A stretch of DNA of 64,000 bases from Fusibacter sp. 3D3. Its GTDB lineage: Bacteria; Bacillota; Clostridia; Peptostreptococcales; Acidaminobacteraceae. A program made the position numbers and the translations under genes. Below the pieces are notes generated by a model. It made no database searches. It was given only the letters and a program-made list of their open reading frames with translations, and was not told the origin of the DNA. Shown here piece by piece: positions 44,990 to 53,611 of this stretch. Position 1 is the first letter of the stretch, and the number at the start of each line of letters is the position of its first letter. The DNA lies in the NCBI RefSeq assembly GCF_001748365.1, contig NZ_BDHH01000002.1, positions 120,840 through 184,839 of the forward strand, in the 5' to 3' direction.

Positions 44990-45440
44990 ACCATCAGGAG
45001 AAAGTAATACAGCATTTGTTGAAAGTAGCTTGGAAGGTTCTGGAGGACATTTGGGACACTTAGAAAAATCTACGTTCATAAATTTGCTTAAAAAATCAAT
45101 TATGGAAAAAGCATTTAATGTCTGATTTTCACAAAGCCTGAAGGCAGTACGTGCATTAAAAATCGTCGTATGAATTCTATACCCGTAAGGGTCATTGTTT
45201 TGGGTTTATGGACATCACGATAATCTTTATATATGAAAGTGACCAACTGATCTGTAACCTTGAGAATGCGATGATTGGCAATAGCAATGCGATGTGTGTA
45301 TTGACATAAATAACCCATACGCATGATGGTCTTGAAGTTTTATCTTTGCATCAGCTTTGAAGATTTGTCTGTAGTTGTAACCAAGACACCCATATATAAA
45401 CGATTTTGACCCAACCGATGCAGAACTTCTTTTCAAAGGC
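44990..45440 (-). pseudogene. IS91-family transposase, C-terminal relic
   Basis: The minus strand encodes YLCQYTHRIAIANHRI, then DYRDVHKPKTMTLTGIEF and IRRFLMHVLPSGFVKIRH before a stop; this is the conserved C-terminal block of IS91/IS801-type Y2 transposases (Y-L-x-R-Y-T-H-R ... E-F-I-R-R-F-L-x-H-V-L-P). In another frame further on, LSKFMNVDFSKCPKC gives the usual terminal Cys pair. The N-terminal half and the catalytic tyrosines are absent and frames are shifted. Confidence 0.85.
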
Positions 45441-45653
45441 GTTCAAAAAACTTGAAAATCAAATGACTGCAGTAAGAGAGCAATTTGGTCACGCAATTTA
45501 GCCTAAGAATCAGCAATTTCAAGTGGTATAAAGTAATTAACAGACACTAACTAAGCGTTGAAATTTGAATAGAGCTATTGGTAATGACTTTTATAAACAG
45601 CGTTTAGAAATTTAATAAGTTGTTTAAATACCATACAGTTGAGGTGGAGTATA

Positions 45654-46559
45654 ATGGATAAAACGACAGAGTATATTTTGGAAGTTGCAAAGTGTGGCGG
45701 TATAACTAAAGCTGCGAATAATTTGTACATAACACCTTCTGCATTAAGTAAATTTGTTCTTGCTAAGGAAGAAGAATTAAAACTCAAGATATTTAGAAGA
45801 GAGGGCAAAAAATTTTTCTTAACATATGCTGGAGAGCGTTATGTTTCTTTGCTTAATGAAGCTCGGAAATTACAGCAAAAAATTGATTCAGAAATGGGAC
45901 GAATTTCGGATATGTATATGGGACGATTGAGAATTGGCTTTCAAATGTCTCTGGCTGAAACCGTTATATCAAGTGTTATTACTGAATTTAAAAAGGAATT
46001 TCCAAATTTTCAGGTGATGCTTGAGGAAGAGAGTTCCATGAACTTGACTCAAATGCTGTTAAATAGGCAATTGGATCTTCTGATAACAACAAGTGATTCA
46101 TCAATCGATAAATTTTTTTGCACCATTCTTGAAAAAGGTGAAATTGTTTTAGCAGTACATCCAGACAATTCATTATGTTTGAAAAGTGTTCGAAGAGAAG
46201 GCTTCAAATATCCGTGGATAGATCTTAAACATTGCTATGAAGAGAATTTTATTCAGTATTCGGAAGGTCAAGTGTTTCGAAATTATTTTGATCAATTATT
46301 TAAGAACGAGTTTTATGAGCCTACTACAAAGATCACTGTTAGGACAACTAAAACAGCGCTTTTATGTGTTGTAAATCAATTGGGCGTTGTAATAACCTCG
46401 GATTTACTGGTAAAACAAAATGGTTATAGTGATGGCGTTAGGTTGTTTAGTTTTGGTGAAAATCCTAGGCCCCACAATCTCATTATTGTAACAGATAATG
46501 ATCTCGTACAAAATGAAGAAATTAAGCACTTTATAAAAGTTTGTAAGAATTATTTTTAA
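45654..46559 (+). CDS. LysR-family transcriptional regulator
   Basis: 301 residues: N-terminal winged HTH (YILEVAKCGGITKAANNLYITPSALSKFVLAKEEEL, with the typical I-T-K-A-A and S-A-L-S pattern) and a periplasmic-binding-type effector domain (GRLRIGFQMSLAETVISSVI, LLNRQLDLLITT, NQLGVVITSDLLV). GAGGTGGAG precedes the ATG. It is encoded immediately upstream of, and in the same direction as, a carrier-esterase-dehydratase operon that it probably controls. Confidence 0.92.
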   Translation: MDKTTEYILEVAKCGGITKAANNLYITPSALSKFVLAKEEELKLKIFRREGKKFFLTYAGERYVSLLNEARKLQQKIDSEMGRISDMYMGRLRIGFQMSLAETVISSVITEFKKEFPNFQVMLEEESSMNLTQMLLNRQLDLLITTSDSSIDKFFCTILEKGEIVLAVHPDNSLCLKSVRREGFKYPWIDLKHCYEENFIQYSEGQVFRNYFDQLFKNEFYEPTTKITVRTTKTALLCVVNQLGVVITSDLLVKQNGYSDGVRLFSFGENPRPHNLIIVTDNDLVQNEEIKHFIKVCKNYF

Positions 46560-46620
46560 TATCAACTTAAATGACATATATGATGAAAATGTTGCGATTT
46601 TTTCTATTGTAAAACTGTAT

Positions 46621-46645
46621 TATAATGACCATATAGATATATGGT
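46621..46645 (+). promoter_or_regulatory. Possible -10 and palindrome before the LysR-linked operon
   Basis: TATAAT (46621-46626) is followed by ACCATATAGATATATGGT (46628-46645), a near-perfect palindrome, about 70 nt before the carrier gene. No convincing -35 hexamer is seen, which would suit an activator-dependent promoter. Confidence 0.4.
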
Positions 46646-46713
46646 GCTATATACAGTTTTTTTAAGTTCATGCGCAGGGGCTTAATGAAGTAAATTGGGA
46701 GAGGAGTTATATA

Positions 46714-48015
46714 ATGAATACACTTGTTATTTGTCTTATAATATGTACTTTGACAATTATTAGCTATGTGTGGGGGAAAGTGAGTATGGCAATGACATCG
46801 ATGGTGAGTTTTGCTGCGTTTGTCATTACAGGTTGTCTTAGCCCCCAAGATGCACTTGCGAATTTTGGTAATTCTAATGGGGTTATGATTATGTCTATGT
46901 TCGTTGTAGCTGCAGGGTTGCAGAGAACTCAGTTTGTTAAGCATGTGGCTCATAGTGTAAACGCAATTTCTAAGGGCTCAATCACAAAAGTCATGTTCGG
47001 ATATGTTACAATATCAATCTTGTTAAGTCAGTTCATTCAAAGTCCATTGATTGTATTTGGTATTATGGCACCTATGATGATGGCAACATGTAAAGATATG
47101 GGGATTAACACATCAAAAGTGATGTTTGCTTTAGGAATTTCTGCAATTGTTACTTGTTCAGCTCTACCATTAGGAAGTGGTGCGACAGTTGCAGCTGAGC
47201 TTAATGGATATTTAGAAGCTAATGCTTATACAGGCTTTGTTGTTCAATTAACAGATCCAATGCTTGTTAGATTTCCAGTAGTCATTGTGGCGGCAATTTA
47301 CTGTATTTTCTTTGCCTATAAAGTTGCTCCAGACATTGAAGCTGAAGAAAAAGATATAAAAGAAAATAGACAAAAGGTAGAGTTACCTCCTCTTGGACCA
47401 TTTCAAGAGAGAGCAGGGTATATTATTTTCATTCTCACAACGCTGGCACTTATATTCCAAAAGTCAATACCAAGAGGTATCGTAATGCCGACGTGGTTAA
47501 TTTGCTTCATTGGTGCGCTTGCAATGGTATTGTTTGGTGTCTTAAAGGGTAGAGAAGCGACTAATGCTATGAATATTCCTATGTACTTATTGTTTGTAGG
47601 TTCTATGACCATGGGAAGTGCCTTAGCACAAACGGGCGCTGGAACAGTTGTAGGAGACTATTTAGCTAATATGGCGAATACAATTGGAAACCCATATATC
47701 ATTGGTGCAATATTCTTTATAATTCCGTTCTTATTAACTCAGGTAATGCAAAATAGAGCTGTAATGCTGATTTTTATTCCTATTGCGATTCAGGCGTGTA
47801 AGAGTATGGGGGCTAATCCAATTGGAATAATCATCTTAGTTCAGGCAGCAACCTTAACGGCATTTATGACGCCAATGGCAACTGCTGCGGTACCTATGTA
47901 CATGGCTGCAGGAAACTTTACGCTTAAAGATGTTCTTAAGCAATCAATAATACCGGCACTCGTATTTAGTGTTGTCTCAATAGTATGGACAATGACGATT
48001 ATACCATTATATTAG
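46714..48015 (+). CDS. DASS/SLC13-type anion (di/tricarboxylate) transporter
   Basis: A 433-residue protein of about eleven helices. Features of the divalent-anion:Na+ symporter/CitM-ArsB group: ANFGNSNGVMIMSMFVVAAGLQ, the re-entrant SPLIVFGIMAPMMMATC, SALPLGSGATVAAELNGYLE and, near the C-terminus, LTAFMTPMATAAVPMYMAAG. It probably imports the hydroxyacid substrate for the esterase/dehydratase genes that follow. A strong terminator-like hairpin lies between it and the next gene. Confidence 0.88.
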   Translation: MNTLVICLIICTLTIISYVWGKVSMAMTSMVSFAAFVITGCLSPQDALANFGNSNGVMIMSMFVVAAGLQRTQFVKHVAHSVNAISKGSITKVMFGYVTISILLSQFIQSPLIVFGIMAPMMMATCKDMGINTSKVMFALGISAIVTCSALPLGSGATVAAELNGYLEANAYTGFVVQLTDPMLVRFPVVIVAAIYCIFFAYKVAPDIEAEEKDIKENRQKVELPPLGPFQERAGYIIFILTTLALIFQKSIPRGIVMPTWLICFIGALAMVLFGVLKGREATNAMNIPMYLLFVGSMTMGSALAQTGAGTVVGDYLANMANTIGNPYIIGAIFFIIPFLLTQVMQNRAVMLIFIPIAIQACKSMGANPIGIIILVQAATLTAFMTPMATAAVPMYMAAGNFTLKDVLKQSIIPALVFSVVSIVWTMTIIPLY

Positions 48016-48021
48016 AGAGCA

Positions 48022-48060
48022 GGGAGATTCAGAGATTGCATGCTGTGAATCTCCTTTTTT
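48022..48060 (+). terminator. Terminator/attenuator between carrier and esterase genes
   Basis: GGAGATTC and GAATCTCC form a perfect stem around a 17-nt loop, followed by TTTTTT. The next gene starts 10 nt later on GGAG, so read-through is needed to express the catabolic genes from the same promoter. Confidence 0.82.
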
Positions 48061-48069
48061 GGAGAGAAA

Positions 48070-48999
48070 ATGAGAAATAATTTGATTGTGAATAAAAAGA
48101 GAAAAGGCATAACCTTACTGGATAATATTGTATACTCAACTATTTTAGATTCGGACGGAAATCCACAAGAACTTTGCTTATCTTTGATGATGCAACATGG
48201 AAATGTGGAATCTAGGATGGCAAATGGTCTTAATCCTCATGAGATTGCTGATGAAGAGAAGAAACCAGTCATTTTATGGTTGCCTGGTGGCGGTTATAGA
48301 GGAAGCGATAAAAATTTAACAGTTCCTGAAATGACTTATCTTTCAGATCATGGATTTTGCGTTGCATTTGTGTATTACCGTGGGAGTTCACAAGGCGTTT
48401 TCCCCGCGCAGATCATAGATGTTCAATCTGCGATTAGATTTTTAAGAGTAAATGCAGATAAGTTTGGTCTTCTGACAGATAAAATTGGAATCATGGGACG
48501 CTCTGCTGGTGGACATTTGGCTGCACTTGCAGGAATGAACATTGAATATGGAGAGATAACTGAAAATAAAGGTGTATCATCCTACGTACAAGCTGCTTGT
48601 GATTGGTTTGGTCCTGTGGATATGCCGGCAATGTTTGACAAAGAAATTAAGGCAATCGAAGAGAACCCAAATTATAGATGGAAAAATTTAAGTGAAACAC
48701 ATCCAGGAGCTTTAATTGGTGGAGATATGGTTGATGTAAAAGAACGCTCAATTAGCGCAAGTCCACCTTATTTAATTAACAAAGAAACTTGCCCAATGCT
48801 TATAATGCATGGAACGGTTGATAGACATGTTCCGTGTGAAGTGAGTAGCGCTTTTTATGATAAACTTGTTGAGTTCGGACTTGAAGATCAAACCGAATAT
48901 TATGAGATAGAAGGCGCAAATCATGGCAGTGATGAGTTCTTCCAAAGTGAAGTACAAGACATTGTCGTTGATTTTTTCAAAAGATATCTAATGTGTTAA
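48070..48999 (+). CDS. Alpha/beta-hydrolase esterase (BD-FAE-like)
   Basis: A 309-residue serine esterase: oxyanion motif VILWLPGGGYRG, nucleophile elbow MGRSAGGHLAALAG, the late Asp in MLIMHGTVDRHVP and the catalytic His in EIEGANHGSDEF. The fold resembles the bacterial esterase/acyl-esterase group. There is no signal peptide, so it is cytosolic. In this operon it may release an acyl group or open a lactone from the imported hydroxyacid. The RBS is GGAG, close to the terminator. Confidence 0.9.
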   Translation: MRNNLIVNKKRKGITLLDNIVYSTILDSDGNPQELCLSLMMQHGNVESRMANGLNPHEIADEEKKPVILWLPGGGYRGSDKNLTVPEMTYLSDHGFCVAFVYYRGSSQGVFPAQIIDVQSAIRFLRVNADKFGLLTDKIGIMGRSAGGHLAALAGMNIEYGEITENKGVSSYVQAACDWFGPVDMPAMFDKEIKAIEENPNYRWKNLSETHPGALIGGDMVDVKERSISASPPYLINKETCPMLIMHGTVDRHVPCEVSSAFYDKLVEFGLEDQTEYYEIEGANHGSDEFFQSEVQDIVVDFFKRYLMC

Positions 49000-49015
49000 T
49001 CAAGGGAGAGATTAA

Positions 49016-50158
49016 ATGAAAATAACAAATATTGAAATTATCCCAGCAGGACGCTACCTGTTCGTTAAAGTTCATACAGATCAAGGTATTCATGGTGTTG
49101 GAGAGGCTGGCGCTTGGGGATTTTTGGATGCAACTGTGGGTGCTTTGAAGAAAATGGAAGATTACTTAATCGGGAAAGATCCTTTTCAAATTGAGCATCA
49201 TTGGAATTACTTATACAGAAGCATGTATTTTAGAGGTTCAGTCATTATGAGCGCTATAGCTGCGGTTGATATTGCTTTATGGGATATTAAAGGTAAGGCT
49301 CTAGGCGTCCCAGTGTATGATCTTTTAGGAGGTAAATGCAGAGATAAGGTAAGGAGCTATGAAGCTGTATTTGAATTTACTGCAGAAGCTATGGCGAAAA
49401 GATGTATTGAGCTAAAGGAAAAAGGATTTACAGCAGCGAGATTGATGATAACTTCGGACATATCTAAACCGATTGTAGATAGAGAAATGGATATATTTGT
49501 AAACAAAGTAGAATCCTATATCAATAAAGTAAAAGCATGTAGAGAGGCAGTTGGTGATAAATTTGACCTTGTTTTAGAGTGTCATAGAAGTATGAACCCA
49601 AATGAAGCTATAACTTTTGCCAGAGGCGTAGAAAAGTATCATCCTTTGTTTTTGGAAGATCCAATACCACCAGATAATATGGATGTAATGTATGAAGTTG
49701 CTTCTAAAACAGTTATTCCTGTGGCAACAGGAGAGCGGTTTATAAATATACAAGAGTTTGAAATGTTGTTACAAAGAAAAGCGGCTAGATACGTTCGTCC
49801 AGATGTTTGTGCACTTGGTGGATTGACACCGAGTAAAAAAGTGGCTGCAATCGCTGAAGCAAACTATGTGACGATCGTTCCTCATAATCCGTTAGGGCCA
49901 GTTTCCACTGCGGCGTGTATGCAATTGTCGGCGGCAGTTCCAAATTTCACAATACTGGAGTTCCCTTCTTTCTATAACGGAGGTAAGGAATCGGAGATGA
50001 TTAAAGAGGCTTTCATAGTCGAAGAGGGATACATTTTAATCCCTGATAGACCCGGTATTGGTATCGAATTGGCGGATGATATACAAGAGAAGTTTCCACC
50101 AAGACAACGCAGTATTTCAGCATTAATTTCATATGATGGTGCTGTTTATGATGTCTAA
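49016..50158 (+). CDS. Enolase-superfamily acid-sugar dehydratase (MR/MLE, GalD-like)
   Basis: A 380-residue protein: N-terminal capping domain (VKVHTDQGIHGVGEAGAWG) and a barrel domain with SAIAAVDIALWDIKGKALGVPVYDLLGG, metal ligands in VLECHRSMNP, LFLEDPIPPDN and ATGERF, and the general-base His in TIVPHNPLGPVST. This ligand set matches mandelate-racemase-subgroup dehydratases such as galactonate dehydratase, which eliminate water from aldonic or related acids. The exact substrate is open. It is 16 nt behind the esterase gene. Confidence 0.92.
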   Translation: MKITNIEIIPAGRYLFVKVHTDQGIHGVGEAGAWGFLDATVGALKKMEDYLIGKDPFQIEHHWNYLYRSMYFRGSVIMSAIAAVDIALWDIKGKALGVPVYDLLGGKCRDKVRSYEAVFEFTAEAMAKRCIELKEKGFTAARLMITSDISKPIVDREMDIFVNKVESYINKVKACREAVGDKFDLVLECHRSMNPNEAITFARGVEKYHPLFLEDPIPPDNMDVMYEVASKTVIPVATGERFINIQEFEMLLQRKAARYVRPDVCALGGLTPSKKVAAIAEANYVTIVPHNPLGPVSTAACMQLSAAVPNFTILEFPSFYNGGKESEMIKEAFIVEEGYILIPDRPGIGIELADDIQEKFPPRQRSISALISYDGAVYDV

Positions 50159-50567
50159 AGACAAGTTGATCATGGAGATTGAAATTGAAACATTAGAGAG
50201 ATCCATGTTGGAGACAAAGGTGGGTACAATAGTGATGATTCCCTTTAAAGGAAGCGTAAAAAGCGACTTGTTTTCAGGTGAAATTCTTCCGGGAGCAGTA
50301 GATACTCAATTGATTGATGCCAATAACATTAAGCACATGTCGGCAAGATATATGATTGATGGAAAAGATGCATCCGGTATGGACTGTAAGTTATACATTG
50401 AGAACACAGGCTATTTTCACATTGATTTCCCTAGACCGTTTCATACGATTCCAAAATTCTATACGGATAGTGAGTTGCTTTCAAAATATTTGCATACCAA
50501 TCAGTTTAGAGGAGAGGGTCATCGAGATCATGAGGGTTTAAAGATAAAGATCTATGAAATTTTATAA
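50133..50567 (+). CDS. DUF3237 family protein
   Basis: About 140 residues. The core (MIPFKGSVKSDLFSGEILPGAVDTQ, ARYMIDGKDASGMDCKLYIENTG) is characteristic of DUF3237 beta-barrel proteins, which frequently sit in sugar-acid and aromatic catabolic clusters; the function is unknown. Several closely spaced Met codons overlap the end of the dehydratase gene (50133, 50148, 50151), none with a clear RBS, so the start is uncertain. Last gene of the operon. Confidence 0.85.
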   Translation: MMVLFMMSKDKLIMEIEIETLERSMLETKVGTIVMIPFKGSVKSDLFSGEILPGAVDTQLIDANNIKHMSARYMIDGKDASGMDCKLYIENTGYFHIDFPRPFHTIPKFYTDSELLSKYLHTNQFRGEGHRDHEGLKIKIYEIL

Positions 50568-50587
50568 AATTGTTATAAAATAGAGAA

Positions 50588-50625
50588 CTCCAAATCCTAA
50601 GCCTAGTTTAAGATTTGGAGCTTTT
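50588..50625 (+). terminator. Intrinsic terminator of the esterase/dehydratase operon
   Basis: CTCCAAATC and GATTTGGAG form a perfect stem followed by CTTTTTAAA. Confidence 0.88.
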
Positions 50626-50779
50626 TAAATAAGAACAGTATTTTTAATAAATCATCATTATTTAGTGTTGAAAAGCTTCAACGAAGAACTTGTTACATTT
50701 TCATTTTGGATTCTTATGCTTACAGTTACTGAAATCAAGAATTTTTTTATTGCTGTAACGGTTCAGTAGTCTTATATAG

Positions 50780-50974
50780 GTGGCTTTTTTTGAGTTCGCA
50801 ATTCTTGCGACAACGGGGGATTTGTTAGGTTTTAGAGTTATAAATAAATATTGGAAATTACCACATGGATTTATATTTAAAACGGCAATTTGTAGTATTC
50901 TTGGAATGATGATCACTTTAGTATTCATCATGTGCATAGAAATTTTCCTTGTAAGATTTGAAATATCAATTTAA
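50780..50974 (+). CDS. Short membrane-protein frame, probably a fragment
   Basis: Sixty-four codons from a GTG directly after a stop: AFFEFAILATTGDLLGFRVINKYWKLPHGFIFKTAI followed by a hydrophobic helix. The coherent amphipathic/hydrophobic pattern suggests real coding history, but there is no good RBS and the frame begins abruptly, so it may be the C-terminal remnant of a longer membrane protein. Family not recognised. The rest of the 50.6-51.0 kb gap holds no other gene. Confidence 0.35.
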   Translation: MAFFEFAILATTGDLLGFRVINKYWKLPHGFIFKTAICSILGMMITLVFIMCIEIFLVRFEISI

Positions 50975-50999
50975 AATGGGTATAAAAAGCGAGGTGCTT

Positions 51000-52055
51000 A
51001 TGCAAGGTTTTTTCCGATATGAGAATAAAAAAAGGTCGTTGAGTATTGAACAATACATCTATTATATTTCAGCTTATAGATATAACTGGCATAATGATAT
51101 TGAATTGTTACTTGTTTTAAACGGTGAAATTGAAGTGAATAAAGACGGCGATAGTCATATTCTTAATCGTGGAGACCTCATTTTAATTAATTCAAACAGA
51201 GGGCATGCAACAATGGCGCTTAAACCGGATTCTATTGCAATGGTCCTCCATTTTGATCCAGTTTATTTTTCTAACTGGATTAAAAATTATCAAAATTATG
51301 AGTTCAATTGTATTTCCAATGCACAAAATCGAGAGCAAAAAAACTATCGTGAAATACGACGCAAGATGTTGATTATGAGTACTTACACTGGTAGAGAATC
51401 CGAAACGGATCGACTAATTTATGAATCGATGTTTCAGAGTTTAATAGGAGAACTATTTATAGGCTTTCCACCTAAAAAAATGTCCATTAGTGAGTACTCA
51501 AAAACAAATAGGCATGAGAATGTTATGAAAATTGTGGAGTATTTAAATAAGCATTTTAGAGATAAAATCTCACTTGAGGATCTTGTAAACTTTACTGGTT
51601 ATAATAAAAGCTATATCTCTCAATTGATGAAACAGACGCTTGGGATAAACTATTATGAGTATCTTACAAGAGTGAGAATGCGGGAAGCTGTTTATGCTCT
51701 AACGAACACAGAAGACAAAATATCCGATATTGCTTATGCCCATGGGTTTTCTGATATAAAAGCCTTTAATATTTCTTTTAAAGAGCGCTTCGGTAAAACA
51801 CCCTCTGAATACAGACGTAAACTGCTTTATCATCCCAAAGTAAATGATAATAGTAATGCAGCATATGTAGAAAATGAGATCTGTGAAAACTTGGTGAGAG
51901 AAGCTCTTGATAAACTTGACGAAACAAATTGTGGGACTATTAGCGTGGAATATTCTGAAGATCAATCACATGATTTTAAAGACAATTTGAATGAGGTAAC
52001 TCAAGACTTAAGAAGAATCATGTCTAAAATCAATAAAATTTCAAATAAAATTTAA
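51000..52055 (+). CDS. AraC-family transcriptional regulator
   Basis: 351 residues. The N-terminal cupin-type sensor (YNWHNDIELLLVLNGEIEVN, ILNRGDLILINSNRGHA) binds the inducer. The double HTH (KISLEDLVNFTGYNKSYISQLMKQ, then ISDIAYAHGFSDIKAFNISFKERFGKTPSEYR) binds DNA. An unusual C-terminal extension of about 75 acidic/polar residues follows. GAGG precedes the ATG used here; longer upstream starts lack an RBS. It lies directly before the carrier-tartrate-dehydratase operon and is its likely activator. Confidence 0.92.
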   Translation: MQGFFRYENKKRSLSIEQYIYYISAYRYNWHNDIELLLVLNGEIEVNKDGDSHILNRGDLILINSNRGHATMALKPDSIAMVLHFDPVYFSNWIKNYQNYEFNCISNAQNREQKNYREIRRKMLIMSTYTGRESETDRLIYESMFQSLIGELFIGFPPKKMSISEYSKTNRHENVMKIVEYLNKHFRDKISLEDLVNFTGYNKSYISQLMKQTLGINYYEYLTRVRMREAVYALTNTEDKISDIAYAHGFSDIKAFNISFKERFGKTPSEYRRKLLYHPKVNDNSNAAYVENEICENLVREALDKLDETNCGTISVEYSEDQSHDFKDNLNEVTQDLRRIMSKINKISNKI

Positions 52056-52138
52056 TTTTCAAATAAATGACTATCCAATATTTTAGGTAATAATTAAATC
52101 GGATTGTTAATACAGATTATAGTATCTAGATTTTACAA

Positions 52139-52173
52139 TGCCCATAGCTTCGTAAAAATGGGTATTTTTTTTT
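52139..52173 (+). terminator. Intrinsic terminator of the araC-type gene
   Basis: TGCCCAT and ATGGGTA (one G-T pair) form a short stem followed by nine T residues. Confidence 0.75.
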
Positions 52174-52316
52174 ATGTTTTATTTCAGATACAATTTTTGA
52201 TTCAATCTGAAATGTTGCGAAGTGTTAATAAACAGTTGTAAAAAAGGATAGTTTATTTTTGAGTTTAGATATAGTATTCGGTTAAGACGTCTAAAAAATA
52301 TGCGGAGGTTAATTAT

Positions 52317-53594
52317 ATGAGTCCACAGATTATCACTTTGATTTTCTTGGTTTTTGCTGTTGTCATGTTTGCTTGGGAAAAAATACCTTTATCGATTACA
52401 GCGATGATTGTAGCAATCGGATTATCACTTACAAATGTTTTAACGCCAGCAGAGGCTTTTTCGGGCTTTGTTAATAGTAATGTGCTCTTGTTTATGGGCA
52501 TGTTCATTGTTGGTGCAGCTTTCTTTGATACTGGTATGGCGCAGCGAGTGGGTGGAATTGTAACAAAGTTTGCAAAGACTGAGAGACAATTAATAGTTGC
52601 GGTTATGCTCATTACGGGTTTCATGTCAGGTGTATTATCTAATACGGGAACTGCAGCGGTGTTGATTCCAGTTTTGATCGGGATCTCAGCCAAATCGGGA
52701 TTCGCACGTTCTAAGTTGATGATTCCACTGGTTCTAGCAGCAGCGATGGGGGGTAATTTGAGTCTTATAGGTGCTCCGGGGAATATGATCGCTCAGTCAG
52801 CGCTTCAGGAAATTGGAATGAGTTTTGGATTCTTTGAATATGCAAAAGTAGGCTTGCCAATCTTATTAGTTGGAATCGGTTATATGGCTTTCTTTGGTTA
52901 TAAACTATTACCCAACCATTCAGACCAAGAGTTAGATCAAGATTCTGTATTTGCGAAGCATGAGGATTATTCTGATGTACCAAAGTGGAAGCAATATTTT
53001 TCATTAATCGTTCTGGTATTAACAGTTGTTGCAATGATTTTTGAAAGTAAAATTGGAATTAAGCTTTATATTTCAGCTTGGATAGGCGCTTTGGTCCTTG
53101 TCGTTTCAGGTGTCTTAACTGAAAAGAAAGCCATGAAGTCTATCGATATGCATACAATTTTACTTTTCTCGGGTTCACTGGCACTGGCGAAAGCCCTAGA
53201 AAAGTCAGGTGCAGGTGAATTGTTAGCGGGTAAAATAATTGCTGCATTAGGAAGTCATCCATCCCCATTCATACTTCTTTTTGTTGTGTTACTCTTATCA
53301 GCAGTTATGACAAATTTTATGTCCAATACAGCAACGACTGCTCTTCTAGTACCTATTAGTCTTTCCATTGCTAATGCACTTGGAGCAGACCCACGAGCAG
53401 TATTAATGGCAACAGTTATTGGTGGTTCTATGGCATATGCAACACCAATAGGGATGCCTGCAAATACCATGGTTTATGGGATTGGAGGGTATACATTTAG
53501 AGATTATCTGAAAGCAGGAGCACCATTAATCGTTGTTTCGCTAATCGTGTCTATGATTTTACTTCCAATATTATTCCCATTCTATCCAAATTAG
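52317..53594 (+). CDS. DASS/SLC13-type anion permease (likely tartrate or C4-dicarboxylate)
   Basis: A 425-residue membrane protein with ten or more helices. Family features: PLSITAMIVAIGLSLTNVLTPAEAFSGFVNSNV, SGVLSNTGTAAVLIPV, GGNLSLIGAPGNMIAQSAL in the first half and TNFMSNTATTALLVPI and YATPIGMPANTMVYG in the second (SNT-type substrate motifs in each repeat). Adjacent tartrate/fumarate hydratase genes suggest uptake of tartrate, malate or fumarate. CGGAGG precedes the ATG. It resembles, but is not a close copy of, the carrier at 46.7 kb. Confidence 0.92.
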   Translation: MSPQIITLIFLVFAVVMFAWEKIPLSITAMIVAIGLSLTNVLTPAEAFSGFVNSNVLLFMGMFIVGAAFFDTGMAQRVGGIVTKFAKTERQLIVAVMLITGFMSGVLSNTGTAAVLIPVLIGISAKSGFARSKLMIPLVLAAAMGGNLSLIGAPGNMIAQSALQEIGMSFGFFEYAKVGLPILLVGIGYMAFFGYKLLPNHSDQELDQDSVFAKHEDYSDVPKWKQYFSLIVLVLTVVAMIFESKIGIKLYISAWIGALVLVVSGVLTEKKAMKSIDMHTILLFSGSLALAKALEKSGAGELLAGKIIAALGSHPSPFILLFVVLLLSAVMTNFMSNTATTALLVPISLSIANALGADPRAVLMATVIGGSMAYATPIGMPANTMVYGIGGYTFRDYLKAGAPLIVVSLIVSMILLPILFPFYPN

Positions 53595-53611
53595 ATTAGC
53601 AAGGAGTTAAT

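Larger units (their letters stand above)
44513..45653. other. Gene-poor interval with repeats and a transposase relic
   Basis: No intact gene is seen in about 1.1 kb. It holds a long inverted repeat (44718-44782), a second hairpin with a T-run (44793-44844) and a decayed IS91-type transposase (about 44990-45440, minus). The last 200 bp before the LysR gene show nothing recognisable. Confidence 0.7.

Noticed and set aside
44897-45079. 60-codon minus-strand frame with a CPKC pair
   Set aside because: Not an independent gene; it is the frameshifted C-terminal tail of the IS91-type transposase relic.
46567-46953. 128-codon minus-strand frame rich in Asn/His/Cys before the first DASS carrier
   Set aside because: Antisense to the carrier and its promoter region; no RBS and atypical composition.
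53108-53500. Possible recent duplication of the two DASS carriers (46.7 and 52.3 kb)
   Set aside because: The proteins share family motifs but not close sequence; no DNA-level repeat was visible.
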